Assembly (NCBI RefSeq): GCF_025566885.1 | Contig: NZ_JAOQJQ010000002.1 | Location: 434,001 to 498,000, forward strand | Length of the DNA stretch: 64,000 nt | Source: Brotonthovivens ammoniilytica | GTDB lineage: Bacteria; Bacillota; Clostridia; Lachnospirales; Lachnospiraceae | Direction of reading: 5' to 3' | In this document: in pieces, positions 26,223 through 35,349 of the stretch | Position numbering within the stretch: position 1 is the stretch's first letter | Layout: each line of letters opens with the position of its first letter | Program-made: the position numbers and the translations under genes | The notes under the pieces: generated by a model | What the model was told of the DNA's origin: nothing | What the model saw: only the letters and a program-made list of their open reading frames with translations | Databases searched by the model: none

Positions 26223-26993
26223 ATGAAAAACAAAATCTATATTGCCATAATCTGTGCTTTCAGCATTGTATTTGCCGTCAGTTCAGGTTTTCTCATCAAG
26301 CACTATTATGACTCTGCAAAGCAGGCGGAAATGTACGACAATCTGATTGAGGTTGTGGAGACCGAGCCTGAAGATACCCAAGAGCCGATGAACTACTCCA
26401 AAGAAAAGACCTTTATCCCAGAGTATCAGGAGCTTTATTTACAAAACAACGATATGGTCGGCTGGATAAAGATTGAGGACACAAAAATCAATTATCCCGT
26501 TATGCAGTCAAAGGACAACCCGAACTTCTATCTGAAGCACGGCTTTGATAAAGCGTACACCGACTACGGCTGTCCCTATGTTCAGGAAAACTGCGATATG
26601 GAGCTGCCAAGCGACAATATCATTATCTACGGTCATCATATGAACGATGGCTCGATGTTCGCCGGTCTTATGAAATTCAAGGACAAGAACTTTTGGGAAA
26701 AGCACAAAACGGTGTCCTTTGATACGTTGACTGACAGACAGACCTACGAAGTGATTGCCGTGTTCAAAACCGTAGTATATACGGACAGCCCCGACAGCTT
26801 CAAATACTATCATTTTATCAATGCGGAGACCGATGAGGATTTCACAGCCTATGTTGAGAAGTGCAAGGAACTGTCACTTTACGATACGGGTGTAACCGCT
26901 AAATACGGCGACAAGCTCCTGACCCTTTCCACCTGTGAGTATTCCCGGACAAACGGCAGACTTGTTGTAGTGGCAAAGCTCATTAACGAATAA
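26223..26993 (+). CDS. Class B sortase, 256 aa
   Basis: Membrane-bound transpeptidase that attaches surface proteins to the wall. One N-terminal span (IYIAIICAFSIVFAVSSGFLI), then the sortase B core: DMVGWIKIEDTKINYPVMQSKDN, YGHHMNDGSMFAGL with the catalytic His, LTLSTCEYS with the catalytic Cys near 236, and the Arg in RTNGRLVV. Start ATG 26223 with AAAGGA; an upstream in-frame ATG (26205) lacks a site. A likely client is the TPKTG adhesin at the left of the window, though LPxTG-like signals are more often used by other sortase classes. Confidence 0.92.
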   Translation: MKNKIYIAIICAFSIVFAVSSGFLIKHYYDSAKQAEMYDNLIEVVETEPEDTQEPMNYSKEKTFIPEYQELYLQNNDMVGWIKIEDTKINYPVMQSKDNPNFYLKHGFDKAYTDYGCPYVQENCDMELPSDNIIIYGHHMNDGSMFAGLMKFKDKNFWEKHKTVSFDTLTDRQTYEVIAVFKTVVYTDSPDSFKYYHFINAETDEDFTAYVEKCKELSLYDTGVTAKYGDKLLTLSTCEYSRTNGRLVVVAKLINE

Positions 26994-27033
26994 CGCAACA
27001 GGTGGTTCAGCCTGCATAGGAAGGAGGGATTGT

Positions 27034-28743
27034 ATGGCTGATATTAAAACGAAAGACAATGCAAAAGGTACGATACGAACCATAGATAAGGCTGCCGTTG
27101 CAACCCAACGAATGAAGCAGGCGTATATCGCAACAAAAGAAAAGGCGGAGCGGTCGGTAAATGCCAACAGCAGCTCTGCCGAGGAATATGCTTCCGATAA
27201 ACTGGAAAGCGGCATTGACGAGGTGGTTCACGATGGTGCTTATGCGTTTGACAAAGCGGGACGAAAAGGACTTGAAACCACAAAAGAGAATATCCGCACT
27301 GCAAAAGACGGTATTCAGCGTTTTAAGCAACAGCGAGCCGAGCAGTTGTTGAGAAAACAGGCTTCGCAGAATACAAGCTCTGCAATTAAGACTGTCGATA
27401 AGGCTGAAAAGACCATTAAGCAGTCGGCTACTTCCTCCGGAAAGAAAACCATTAAGTTTGCCGGGAAAGAAGCAACGAAAACTGCACAGAAATCAGTTAA
27501 GACGGCTGAACAGACTGCAAAGACAGCGATAAAAACCAGTCAGCAAGCGGCAAAAGCGGCACAGAAAACAGCTCAGGCGACAGTTAAGGCTTCGCAGAAA
27601 GCGGCACAGGCGGCAAAAGCCACCGCCAAAGCAACAGCCGCTACGATTAAAGCCGCAGCCAAAGCCACCGTTGCCGCAGTCAAAGCAATCATAGCGGCGG
27701 TAAAAGGTATTATTGCCGCTATCGCTGCCGGCGGTTGGGTTGCGGTGGTTGTTATTATTGTTCTATGCCTTGTTGCTCTGATTGCGGGTTCAGTGTTTGG
27801 TATCTTCTTTTCAGGAGAGGATTCCGGCACGGGAATGTCAATGCAGACAGTCGTTCAGGAAATCAATCAGGAATATGATGACCGGTTGGAGCAGGAAAAG
27901 AACTCCGTAAGCTATGATGTCCTTGAAATGAGCGGCAGCCGAGCTGTGTGGAAAGAGGTTCTTGCGGTCTATTCTGTTAAAGTGAATACCGACCCCGACA
28001 ATCCGATGGAAGTTGCTACGGTTGATGAAACCAAGAAGCAGCTACTGTCGGATATTTTTTGGGAAATGAACGACATTTCTTCCCGAACGGAAACGAAAAC
28101 CCATACCGAAATCGAAGAAAGCGACGACGGACACGGCAATATCGTACAGACCGAAACCACAGTAACCGAAACATTTCTGTATATCACGGTAACGCACAAG
28201 ACTGTTGATGAAATGGCGGCTATGTATGGCTTTAATCAAGAGCAGAAAGATTATCTTGCCGAGCTATTGCAGGACGAAAACAATCAGCTATGGTCACAGG
28301 TGCTTTACGGTATCGGATACAGCGACGACCAAATCGTAACGGTTGCCTTGTCTCAGGTAGGTAATGTAGGCGGTCAGCCTTACTGGTCTTGGTACGGATT
28401 TGACTCCCGTGTAGAATGGTGTGCCTGCTTCGTTTCTTGGTGTGCCAACGAGTGCGGATATATCGACGCCGGTATTATCCCGAAGTATGCCGGTTGTGTA
28501 AACGGCGTACAATGGTTCAGAGACCGAGGACAATGGGCAGACGGTTCGTATGAGCCTTCGCCTGGTACAATCATCTTCTTTGATTGGGAGGGCGACGGTG
28601 TAACAGACCACACCGGTATTGTTCAGAAATGCGAGAACGGTACAGTCTATACCGTTGAGGGCAACTCAGGCGATACTTGCAGAACCAAAACATACCCGGT
28701 TGGAAGTTCTGTTATCTACGGATACGGTATTCCGGCATATTAA
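27034..28743 (+). CDS. CHAP-domain peptidoglycan hydrolase with long helical stalk, 569 aa
   Basis: VirB1-like muralytic protein opening the wall for the transfer channel. Residues 1-230 form a Lys/Ala/Gln-rich repeat region (KTAQKSVKTAEQTAKTAIKT and similar), then a membrane span near 236-256 (VAVVVIIVLCLVALIAG), an extracellular helical part, and a C-terminal CHAP/NlpC-like domain with WCACFVSWC (catalytic Cys, about 463) and DHTGIV (catalytic His, about 527). The ATG follows AAGGAGGG. It is the last gene of the transfer operon. Confidence 0.9.
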   Translation: MADIKTKDNAKGTIRTIDKAAVATQRMKQAYIATKEKAERSVNANSSSAEEYASDKLESGIDEVVHDGAYAFDKAGRKGLETTKENIRTAKDGIQRFKQQRAEQLLRKQASQNTSSAIKTVDKAEKTIKQSATSSGKKTIKFAGKEATKTAQKSVKTAEQTAKTAIKTSQQAAKAAQKTAQATVKASQKAAQAAKATAKATAATIKAAAKATVAAVKAIIAAVKGIIAAIAAGGWVAVVVIIVLCLVALIAGSVFGIFFSGEDSGTGMSMQTVVQEINQEYDDRLEQEKNSVSYDVLEMSGSRAVWKEVLAVYSVKVNTDPDNPMEVATVDETKKQLLSDIFWEMNDISSRTETKTHTEIEESDDGHGNIVQTETTVTETFLYITVTHKTVDEMAAMYGFNQEQKDYLAELLQDENNQLWSQVLYGIGYSDDQIVTVALSQVGNVGGQPYWSWYGFDSRVEWCACFVSWCANECGYIDAGIIPKYAGCVNGVQWFRDRGQWADGSYEPSPGTIIFFDWEGDGVTDHTGIVQKCENGTVYTVEGNSGDTCRTKTYPVGSSVIYGYGIPAY

Positions 28744-28774
28744 AAAAAGATGGCTGCTCGTTCGAGTAGCCATC
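28742..28774 (-). terminator. Intrinsic terminator for the minus-strand pair
   Basis: Arms 28749-28760 (gatggctgctcg) and 28763-28774 (cgagtagccatc). Read on the minus strand the hairpin is followed by seven T, so it terminates the gene at 28782-29240; on the plus strand there is no T-run, so it may only partly stop the transfer operon. Confidence 0.8.
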
Positions 28775-28781
28775 AAGTACA

Positions 28782-29240
28782 TTATTCAAAATCTGTTATT
28801 TCTCTATCTTTCAGATAGACATTGTGCGTGTGATAAGTAAAACACATCAACAAATCGCTGTCTCTATTATCTTTCGCTTCGAACACAGAAAAGTCATCGG
28901 ACAAGATAAAAATAAGTCCAAGCAGTTTCTTTATATATCCGTTATATGAAGCATAGTTCATATAGAGAGATGCGGTATATCCGTCATCGTCCTCTATCAA
29001 ATCTGCGTCAATTTCATAGGTTTCCGATAACTCACTGACTGCCCATATAAATTTATCTTTATTAGCTATACGCTTTTCATTGGGGACAGTCCTTCTGTTC
29101 TTCCGCATAAAATCAAGAAATTCTTCCGCTGTCATCGAGTTTTCGTTATCGTCATAATTCTCGTTTTTCATTTCTTCTTCAATTTGTTCAAGCGTAGGTC
29201 GGTCAAACCTATTGCTGAATATCACTCTTTCATTCCCCAT
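28782..29240 (-). CDS. Acidic protein of unknown function, 152 aa
   Basis: Encoded opposite to the transfer genes and overlapping the SLOG gene upstream of it by 11 bases, so the two form an operon. The N-terminal third is very acidic (DRPTLEQIEEEMKNENYDDNENSMTAEEFLDFMRKNRR). The rest looks like a small alpha-beta domain with YTASLYMNYASYNGYIKKLLGLIFILSDDF. I do not recognise the family. As partner of a SLOG protein it might be an effector or immunity partner, but this is conjecture. Confidence 0.7.
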   Translation of the reverse strand: MGNERVIFSNRFDRPTLEQIEEEMKNENYDDNENSMTAEEFLDFMRKNRRTVPNEKRIANKDKFIWAVSELSETYEIDADLIEDDDGYTASLYMNYASYNGYIKKLLGLIFILSDDFSVFEAKDNRDSDLLMCFTYHTHNVYLKDREITDFE

Positions 29241-29682
29241 CCTCTTTTGCTCCTAAGTTGATTATTTGGAGTTTTTTCTTCTTGGCTCTCTCATAGGTCT
29301 TGGCAGCACCGCCCCAAGAATGAGTGACGAAACAGATTGCATAGCCGGAATTATCCACCATATATCTGTTCCTTGCGGGAATGGCTGATTTGAAATTGTA
29401 TTTTTCAAATCCGTCGGGATATATTATCGAATCGAAAAGCTCTTTATCATAAACATTGAAAGAGAGATAAGGAATAACGAGATAGTTATTGATGTGCGGA
29501 TACACCTTTTTGAGTTCATAGACACAGCGACCGCATAACCTGTCAAAGCCGCCTTGCCCTCCACTCAGAAAATCTGTCACGCCTTTTTCGATAAGCTCTC
29601 TTATTACATTTTTGAGCTTTTCTGCGGATAATCCAAAGCATTCATTATGACCTATAAAGGTAGCTGTTGTTTCCAAAGCCAT
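29230..29682 (-). CDS. SLOG-family nucleotide-sensor-like protein, 150 aa
   Basis: Shows the SLOG/DUF1273-type Rossmann features: ATFIGHNECFGLSAEKL at the start, a GGQGGFDRLC phosphate-binding loop near residue 40, and AICFVTHSWGGAAKTYERAKKKKLQIINL at the end. SLOG proteins bind nucleotide ligands and often act as sensors in stress or defence systems (with effectors such as TIR or membrane proteins). Here the downstream partner is an uncharacterised acidic protein. Divergent from the regulator at 29833. Confidence 0.8.
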   Translation of the reverse strand: MALETTATFIGHNECFGLSAEKLKNVIRELIEKGVTDFLSGGQGGFDRLCGRCVYELKKVYPHINNYLVIPYLSFNVYDKELFDSIIYPDGFEKYNFKSAIPARNRYMVDNSGYAICFVTHSWGGAAKTYERAKKKKLQIINLGAKEDGE

Positions 29683-29790
29683 TGTAAATCACTCCTGACA
29701 TAAGACAGTATAACACAAAATTCTTTGAAAATCATCACTATTAGTTGTTTTATCTTCCGTAAGGTTGGTGTATATCGCTTTCAGCATAAT

Positions 29791-29808
29791 CTATACTATT
29801 AGTTATAG
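29791..29808. promoter_or_regulatory. Dyad operator candidate, copy 1
   Basis: ctatactattagttatag, an inverted repeat (ctata/tatag) just before the Xre-type gene. A near-identical dyad occurs at 30274-30292 before the Spo0A-C-like gene, and a half site (ctattagttg) near 29739. Repeated in front of two genes and beside a helix-turn-helix regulator, it is a plausible binding site for that regulator. Confidence 0.5.
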
Positions 29809-29832
29809 AAGTACACCGAAGGGGGTGATGTG

Positions 29833-30168
29833 ATGCAGCTTGATACAATCGGCAAGAATATAAGAAAGTATCGCCTTATGAAAAAGTTCCGTCAGGAGGA
29901 TTTAGCAGAGAAAGCCGGACTAACAACAAATTATATCGGTATGGTCGAGCGTGGAGAGAAAATTCCATCACTTGAAACCTTTATTAAGATACTAAACGCT
30001 TTGGAAGTATCATCGGATATGGTTCTTGCTGATGTTTTGGAAACAGGATATACCGTCAAGAACTCCATACTGAATGAAAAACTTGCCAAGCTTGCTCCTG
30101 AAGATAGAAGCAAGATATATGAGGTTATTGATACCCTATTAAAACACTCAAAGCAAATTGCACCATAA
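29833..30168 (+). CDS. Xre-family HTH transcriptional regulator, 111 aa
   Basis: Cro/CI-type helix-turn-helix in residues 7-62: IGKNIRKYRLMKKFRQEDLAEKAGLTTNYIGMVERGEKIPSLETFIKILNAL. A short C-terminal helical part (LNEKLAKLAPEDRSKIYEVIDTLL) probably dimerises. ATG at 29833, 5 bases after GGGGGTG. Probably represses its own promoter and that of the SLOG pair or the minigene downstream through the CTATA...TATAG dyads. Confidence 0.88.
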   Translation: MQLDTIGKNIRKYRLMKKFRQEDLAEKAGLTTNYIGMVERGEKIPSLETFIKILNALEVSSDMVLADVLETGYTVKNSILNEKLAKLAPEDRSKIYEVIDTLLKHSKQIAP

Positions 30169-30173
30169 ATCAC

Positions 30174-30209
30174 GAAAGTTCGCCTTAAAAAGCGAGCTTT
30201 CTTTTTTTT
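30174..30209 (+). terminator. Intrinsic terminator
   Basis: Arms gaaagttcgc (30174-30183) and gcgagctttc (30192-30201) followed by eight T; ends the Xre-type gene. Confidence 0.85.
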
Positions 30210-30273
30210 GATGAGAAAAAATTTATACTTTCGACAAGTAATGCGGGACTTCGACAAATCAGTTGTGCTATAA

Positions 30274-30292
30274 CTATAACCGTTAGTGATAG
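30274..30292. promoter_or_regulatory. Dyad operator candidate, copy 2
   Basis: ctataaccgttagtgatag; shares the ctata...ttagt-atag pattern with the site at 29791. It lies about 30 bases before the minigene at 30324. Confidence 0.45.
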
Positions 30293-30323
30293 ATACTCAC
30301 CATAAGACATAGGAGGAAATGTA

Positions 30324-30542
30324 TTGAAAAACATAATTAAGGAAGTTGCAAAAGCACATAAAATGAGTGAACAAGAAGTAAGAAATGAAATGAGAGTTGC
30401 TATCAGGGAGGCTATGAAAAACACAGACCCTACGGCACAGGCATTTTGGAAACAGATTGCCCCGGACGGAAAAGAACCTCCGGTGGAAAAGGTCATTGCT
30501 TCTATCTCCCTGATGGTTCAAGAGAATAAGCTATGTAGTTGA
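30324..30542 (+). CDS. Spo0A C-terminal-domain-like minigene, 72 aa
   Basis: TTG start at 30324, 7 bases after AGGAGG; the nearby ATG at 30319 is out of frame and stops at once. The product aligns by eye with the DNA-binding end of Spo0A: VAKAHKMSEQEVRNEMRVAIREAM matches the helix-turn-helix pair (V-x-x-x-x-R-x-A-I-x-x-A), and the EPPVEKVIASISLMV end corresponds to the PTNSEFIA segment. It lacks a receiver domain, so it could be a constitutive DNA-binding protein or compete with host Spo0A. The assignment is by pattern only. Confidence 0.6.
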   Translation: MKNIIKEVAKAHKMSEQEVRNEMRVAIREAMKNTDPTAQAFWKQIAPDGKEPPVEKVIASISLMVQENKLCS

Positions 30543-30564
30543 GGTGCAAACGCACCTCTTTTTT
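30541..30564 (+). terminator. Intrinsic terminator
   Basis: gaggtgc (30541-30547), loop aaac, gcacctc (30552-30558), then a T-run. It starts on the stop codon of the Spo0A-C-like minigene. Confidence 0.85.
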
Positions 30565-30630
30565 AATATAACGAATAGTTGGTATCGAGATTGTCTAAAA
30601 GCGAAAAAGTGCGAAATAGCAGTAATTATA

Positions 30631-30659
30631 TTGAAAATGAGAGAAAAATATGCTATACT
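30631..30659 (+). promoter_or_regulatory. Sigma-A-type promoter of the defence-type operon
   Basis: TTGAAA (30631-30636), 17 bases, TATACT (30654-30659). It would start transcription about 45 bases before the small HTH gene and probably continue through the helicase operon, as no terminator is seen after that gene. Confidence 0.65.
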
Positions 30660-30711
30660 GATATAAGAGTAACTATATTCTTTTATAAGCCCGATGAAAG
30701 GAAGGACACAG

Positions 30712-30921
30712 ATGGCAGTTACATATAAGAAACTGTGGCATATTTTGCTGGACAGAGATATGAAAAAGAAAGATTTACAGGAAACCGCAGAACTTACAAA
30801 ATACACAATGCGTAAACTGGGCAATGATGAAGCCGTTACAACAGATACCCTTGCTAAAATATGCAGAGCTTTGAACTGTACTGTTGATGATATTATGGAA
30901 GTTTTACCCGAAGATAAGTGA
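30712..30921 (+). CDS. Small HTH (Cro/CI-type) regulator, 69 aa
   Basis: Almost the whole protein is one helix-turn-helix domain: YKKLWHILLDRDMKKKDLQETAELTKYTMRKLGNDEAVTTDTLAKICRALNCTVDDIMEVL. ATG 30712 with AAGGAAGGA upstream. Small YozG-like regulators like this often precede toxin or defence genes. It is the first gene of the operon that continues, after 71 bases, with the helicase gene, and probably controls it. Confidence 0.85.
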   Translation: MAVTYKKLWHILLDRDMKKKDLQETAELTKYTMRKLGNDEAVTTDTLAKICRALNCTVDDIMEVLPEDK

Positions 30922-30992
30922 TAAGTCCGTTTTATGGGACACCAAAAACTTTATAATTGATAATGGGTAGGAAGATGTAGGAGAATAATGCT

Positions 30993-33900
30993 ATGGAACT
31001 GATAAACAATACCACAAAAACACTAAAAGATGATTTGTCGGTAGAAATCAAAAAAGGCAGTAAACTGTCTATTGCGTCAGCTTGCTTTTCTATATATGCC
31101 TTTCAGGAGTTAAAGAAGCAACTTACCTCTATTGAAGAATTACGCTTTATTTTTACCTCTCCCACTTTTGTTGCCGAAAAAACAAAGAAGGAAAAAAGAG
31201 AGTTTTATATTCCTCGTCTGAACCGTGAACGCAGCCTGTACGGAACGGAGTTTGAAATTAAGCTCAGAAACGAAATGACACAAAAAGCAATAGCAAAAGA
31301 ATGTGCAGACTGGATTAAAGAGAAAGTAACCTTCAAATCAAATATAAGCGATAAGACTATTCAAGGACAATTGGTTGTTGATGACATTGGTTATACACCA
31401 ATCAATAATTTTACGACAGTTGAACTCGGTTGCGAAAAAGGTAATGTTATTAGCACAACAATCGTAAAAGACCAGTCGCTGGCTCAGACACTTATAAGAG
31501 ATTTCAATGAAATATGGAATGACAAAAAGGTTCTTCAGGAAGTGACCGATGAAGTAATAGAAAGCATTACCGCAGCATATAACGAAAATTCTCCTGATTT
31601 TATTTACTTTGTAACCCTGTATAACATTTTCAACGAATTTCTTGAAGATGTGTCCGAAGATGTACTTCCCAACGAAGCAACCGGTTTCAAGGACAGCAAG
31701 ATTTGGGGTATGTTGTATAACTTCCAAAAAGACGCAGCTCTCGCAATCATTAACAAACTTGAAAAATACAACGGTTGTATTCTTGCCGACAGCGTTGGTT
31801 TAGGTAAAACATTTACGGCTTTATCTGTAATCAAATATTATGAGAACAGGAATAAGTCTGTACTTGTGTTATGCCCGAAAAAGCTGGCAAACAACTGGAA
31901 TACATATAAAGACAACTATATTAACAACCCCATTGCGTCCGACCGCCTGCGTTATGATGTTCTGTATCATACAGACCTTAACAGGACAAGAGGCACTTCG
32001 AATGGTATAGATTTAAGCAGAATAAATTGGGGTAACTACGACCTTGTTGTAATTGATGAATCCCACAACTTTAGAAATGGCGGCAAATTGGTTGAAAACC
32101 CTGACGAGGACAGCAAAGACAACCGTTATGTAACTTTGATGAAAAAAGTTATACGAGCAGGTGTAAAAACAAAAGTCCTTATGCTTTCCGCTACTCCGGT
32201 AAACAACAAGTTTCTTGATTTGAAAAATCAGTTGGCTCTTGCCTATGAGGGGCATACTGATTTCATCGACGAGAAACTGAATACCAATCGTTCCATTGAC
32301 GACATATTCAAAAACGCTCAGAGAGCTTTCAATACTTGGAGCAAATGGGAGCCTTGTGACAGAACAACCGAAAACCTTCTGAAAATGCTTGACTTTGACT
32401 TTTTTGAAGTTTTGGACAGTGTAACGATTGCCCGTTCAAGGAAGCATATTCAAAAATATTATGACACAAGCGATGTAGGTACTTTCCCAACAAGACTGCC
32501 GCCTATTTCTTTGCGTCCGCACCTTACAGACCTCAAGGAAGCTATTAACTATAATGAGATTTTTGAGCAGCTTATGCTCCTTACTCTTACGATTTATACT
32601 CCGACACACTATATACTTCCGAGCAAGATGGAAAAATACGCAGAGCTTTACGGAGATAATAAAGTGAATGTCGGCTTTACACAGGCTAATCGTGAGCAAG
32701 GCATCCGCCGACTTACAGCAATAAATCTGATGAAGCGTATGGAAAGCTCAGTCTATTCCTTTAATCTCACATTGAAGCGTATTAAGGAATTGATTGAAAG
32801 CACCATAGATACTATCGACCGCTTTGACAAACATTCAAGTGTAAACCTTGATTTGACGGATATTTCAAATGTGGACGAGTTTGATGAAGAAGACCAGAAC
32901 ACTGACGACCTTTTCTCTCTCGGCAAAAAAGTAAAAATCGACCTTGCGGATATGGATTATGTATCGTGGAGAGAGAGCCTTGCAAAAGACGCAGAAGTTC
33001 TCGAACTGTTGACCCTTATGGTCGGCGATATAACTCCTGAACACGATTCAAAACTACAAGAGCTGTATCGTGTTATAGATGATAAAATAGCTCACCCAAT
33101 TAACGAGGGCAATAAGAAAATCATTATCTTTACCGCTTTCGCAGATACAGCAGGCTATCTGTATGACAATGTCAGCAAGTATGTGAAATCGAAATACGGA
33201 CTTAATTCCGCTATGGTTTCAGGCTCGGTGGACGGTCGCACAACCTGCCCTAAACTGCGTGGAGATTTGAATACAGTACTTACTTGCTTTTCTCCGATTT
33301 CAAAGGATAGAGATTTATTTGACAGTATTCCGAAAGAGGATATTGATATTTTGATTGCAACAGACTGTATTTCCGAAGGTCAGAATTTGCAGGACTGCGA
33401 TTTCCTTATCAATTACGATATACATTGGAATCCGGTTCGCATTATTCAGCGTTTCGGTCGAATTGACCGTATCGGTAGCAGAAACTCTGTAATTCAGCTT
33501 GTAAACTTCTGGCCTGATGTAACGCTTGACGATTACATCAATCTCAAAGCCAAAGTTGAAACGAGAATGAAAATCGTTGATATGACCGCAACCGGCGATG
33601 ACAATATTTTGAGCGACGAGGAAAAGACTGACCTCGAATACAGAAAAGCACAGCTCAAGAGATTGCAGGACGAAGTTGTGGATATTGAAGATATGACTAC
33701 GGGTATTTCTATTATGGACTTAGGACTTAATGAGTTCAGACTCGATTTACTCGAATACATAAAGAACCACCCCGATATTGAAAAAGCACCTTTTGGACTT
33801 AATGCTGTTGTTCCGGCAAATGAGGACGCACCGGCTGGCGTGATATTTGTTTTGAAAAACCGCTCTGACAGCGTGAATATTGACAATCAGAACAGACTCC

Positions 33901-34232
33901 ATCCGTTTTATATGGTGTATATAAGCGACGAGGGAGAAGTAATCTGTGACCACCTTTCGCCAAAACAAATGCTTGATAAAATGCGTTTTCTGTGTAAAGG
34001 AAAAACGCAGCCTATCCCGGAAGTTTATAAGCAATTCAATAAAGAAACTCGTGACGGAAAAGATATGTCAAAGTTCTCTCATCTTCTTGGAGAAGCGATT
34101 GCTTCTATTATTGAGGTCAAAGACGAAAGTGATATTGACAGTTTCTTGGGTGGTGGACAGGTTAGCTTTTTGACAAACGAGATTAAAGGCTTAGATGACT
34201 TTGAACTTATTTGCTTCTTAGTCGTAAGATGA
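30993..34232 (+). CDS. PLD-like/SNF2 helicase of a defence-type operon, 1079 aa
   Basis: The N-terminal 190 residues have the fold pattern of the phospholipase-D-like domain found on such helicases (KGSKLSIASACFSIYAFQEL), but the H-x-K-x4-D motif is not visible, so it is probably non-catalytic. The SNF2 core follows: DSVGLGKT (about 267), VIDESHNF (about 353), LSATPVNN (about 400) and QRFGRIDRIGS (about 820), with a large insertion between the two RecA lobes. ATG 30993 with AGGAG 10 bases upstream. Homologues occur with DUF4391 and type III restriction genes in defence islands; here the next genes are DUF4391-ASCH, a HEPN-like protein and a broken mod gene. Confidence 0.87.
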   Translation: MELINNTTKTLKDDLSVEIKKGSKLSIASACFSIYAFQELKKQLTSIEELRFIFTSPTFVAEKTKKEKREFYIPRLNRERSLYGTEFEIKLRNEMTQKAIAKECADWIKEKVTFKSNISDKTIQGQLVVDDIGYTPINNFTTVELGCEKGNVISTTIVKDQSLAQTLIRDFNEIWNDKKVLQEVTDEVIESITAAYNENSPDFIYFVTLYNIFNEFLEDVSEDVLPNEATGFKDSKIWGMLYNFQKDAALAIINKLEKYNGCILADSVGLGKTFTALSVIKYYENRNKSVLVLCPKKLANNWNTYKDNYINNPIASDRLRYDVLYHTDLNRTRGTSNGIDLSRINWGNYDLVVIDESHNFRNGGKLVENPDEDSKDNRYVTLMKKVIRAGVKTKVLMLSATPVNNKFLDLKNQLALAYEGHTDFIDEKLNTNRSIDDIFKNAQRAFNTWSKWEPCDRTTENLLKMLDFDFFEVLDSVTIARSRKHIQKYYDTSDVGTFPTRLPPISLRPHLTDLKEAINYNEIFEQLMLLTLTIYTPTHYILPSKMEKYAELYGDNKVNVGFTQANREQGIRRLTAINLMKRMESSVYSFNLTLKRIKELIESTIDTIDRFDKHSSVNLDLTDISNVDEFDEEDQNTDDLFSLGKKVKIDLADMDYVSWRESLAKDAEVLELLTLMVGDITPEHDSKLQELYRVIDDKIAHPINEGNKKIIIFTAFADTAGYLYDNVSKYVKSKYGLNSAMVSGSVDGRTTCPKLRGDLNTVLTCFSPISKDRDLFDSIPKEDIDILIATDCISEGQNLQDCDFLINYDIHWNPVRIIQRFGRIDRIGSRNSVIQLVNFWPDVTLDDYINLKAKVETRMKIVDMTATGDDNILSDEEKTDLEYRKAQLKRLQDEVVDIEDMTTGISIMDLGLNEFRLDLLEYIKNHPDIEKAPFGLNAVVPANEDAPAGVIFVLKNRSDSVNIDNQNRLHPFYMVYISDEGEVICDHLSPKQMLDKMRFLCKGKTQPIPEVYKQFNKETRDGKDMSKFSHLLGEAIASIIEVKDESDIDSFLGGGQVSFLTNEIKGLDDFELICFLVVR

Positions 34233-34242
34233 GGTGATTACA

Positions 34243-35349
34243 ATGCTCGGTTTACCGAAAGCAACGGAAATGAGCAAACAGCTTCCAAAGAAAGCTATAT
34301 ATGCAAAGTTTCAAATGAATACGGCTGCAAAGGAAAAAATCGACGCCGATATTTCGAGAATTACTATCGTCAATGAGATAGCACCGAATAAGGTGAATAT
34401 TCCTGCTGGAGATGAAGTTAAAAACTTCTTTGTCTTGCTCGTTTCTCTTAAAAGAAAAGAGTTTGATGAAAAAACGATTGCAACGCTGTCAAAGCTTATT
34501 CCTCAGAACATTCTGTTTGTGTTGGAGTGTGGCAGCGAAAGCAAACTTGCGATTTATCACACAAAAATAATGCAGACAGACTGGAAACCAACCGAGGAAC
34601 AAAGAATAGAGCTTCAAGGCTTAAATCTTGATAAGGTGTGGGAAAATGTCGTAGTTGCTGTCGGCAGTGTTGATATAGAGCAAGGCAATACGCTTGATGA
34701 GCAGATAGAGGTAAACGAAAAAAGACAGAAGCTCGAAAAGGAAATTGCAAAATTTGAAAAACAGGCACGAGCCGAGAAACAACCAAAAAAGAAATTTGAG
34801 CTTGCCGGTAAAGTGAAAAAACTAAAAAGAGAACTTGATATGTTAAGCTCTCCTTCAAAGGCTATGGTTGCAGCAATGATTGGAAACGAAACAACAGAAA
34901 CGGAAGCTCAGTCTGTAAATACTGTTAAAGCTATATCCATTTTGCCTGAATATGCGGCAGATATTTTCGATGGCTTAAAAACGATTGAATGGCGGTCTTG
35001 GAAAACAGATTATCGTGGTGACTTATTGATTTGTGCAAGCTCCCGGAAACTAAAAGGCTGTATCAGCGGCTATGCACTCTGTATGGTGGAGCTTTTTGAT
35101 GTTGTACCTTTTACAAGAAAGCATTTGAACAGTGCTTTGATGGACAGTGTGCCTGAACCGGCAGGCTATGCGTGGCTACTCAAAAATGTGAGATTGATAA
35201 AACCGTTTCCATACAAAGGGAAATTGCATTTGTATGATGTTGACGCTTCTTTGGTAGAGGTTCTCTCTCCGATTCACACAAAAGAAGCAGACATAGAATT
35301 TGAACAATACTACAAGCAGCTTTATATAGAAGCTGGTGCTGAATTTTGA
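34243..35349 (+). CDS. DUF4391-ASCH fusion protein, 368 aa
   Basis: Start ATG 34243 after GAGGTG; the in-frame GTG at 34234 lies inside that site. The N-terminal 220 residues follow the DUF4391 pattern: MLGLPKATEMSKQLPKKAIY, a RITIVNEIAPNKVNIPAG strand, the helical EKRQKLEKEIAKFEKQARAEKQ segment, and a SKAMVAAMI region. The C-terminal 130 residues look like an ASCH domain (SILPEYAADIFDGLKTIEWRSWKTDYRGDLLICAS, then GYALCMVELFDVVPF), a PUA-like fold that binds RNA or modified nucleotides. DUF4391 proteins usually end after the helical part, so the ASCH extension is notable. Partner of the helicase upstream. Confidence 0.8.
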   Translation: MLGLPKATEMSKQLPKKAIYAKFQMNTAAKEKIDADISRITIVNEIAPNKVNIPAGDEVKNFFVLLVSLKRKEFDEKTIATLSKLIPQNILFVLECGSESKLAIYHTKIMQTDWKPTEEQRIELQGLNLDKVWENVVVAVGSVDIEQGNTLDEQIEVNEKRQKLEKEIAKFEKQARAEKQPKKKFELAGKVKKLKRELDMLSSPSKAMVAAMIGNETTETEAQSVNTVKAISILPEYAADIFDGLKTIEWRSWKTDYRGDLLICASSRKLKGCISGYALCMVELFDVVPFTRKHLNSALMDSVPEPAGYAWLLKNVRLIKPFPYKGKLHLYDVDASLVEVLSPIHTKEADIEFEQYYKQLYIEAGAEF

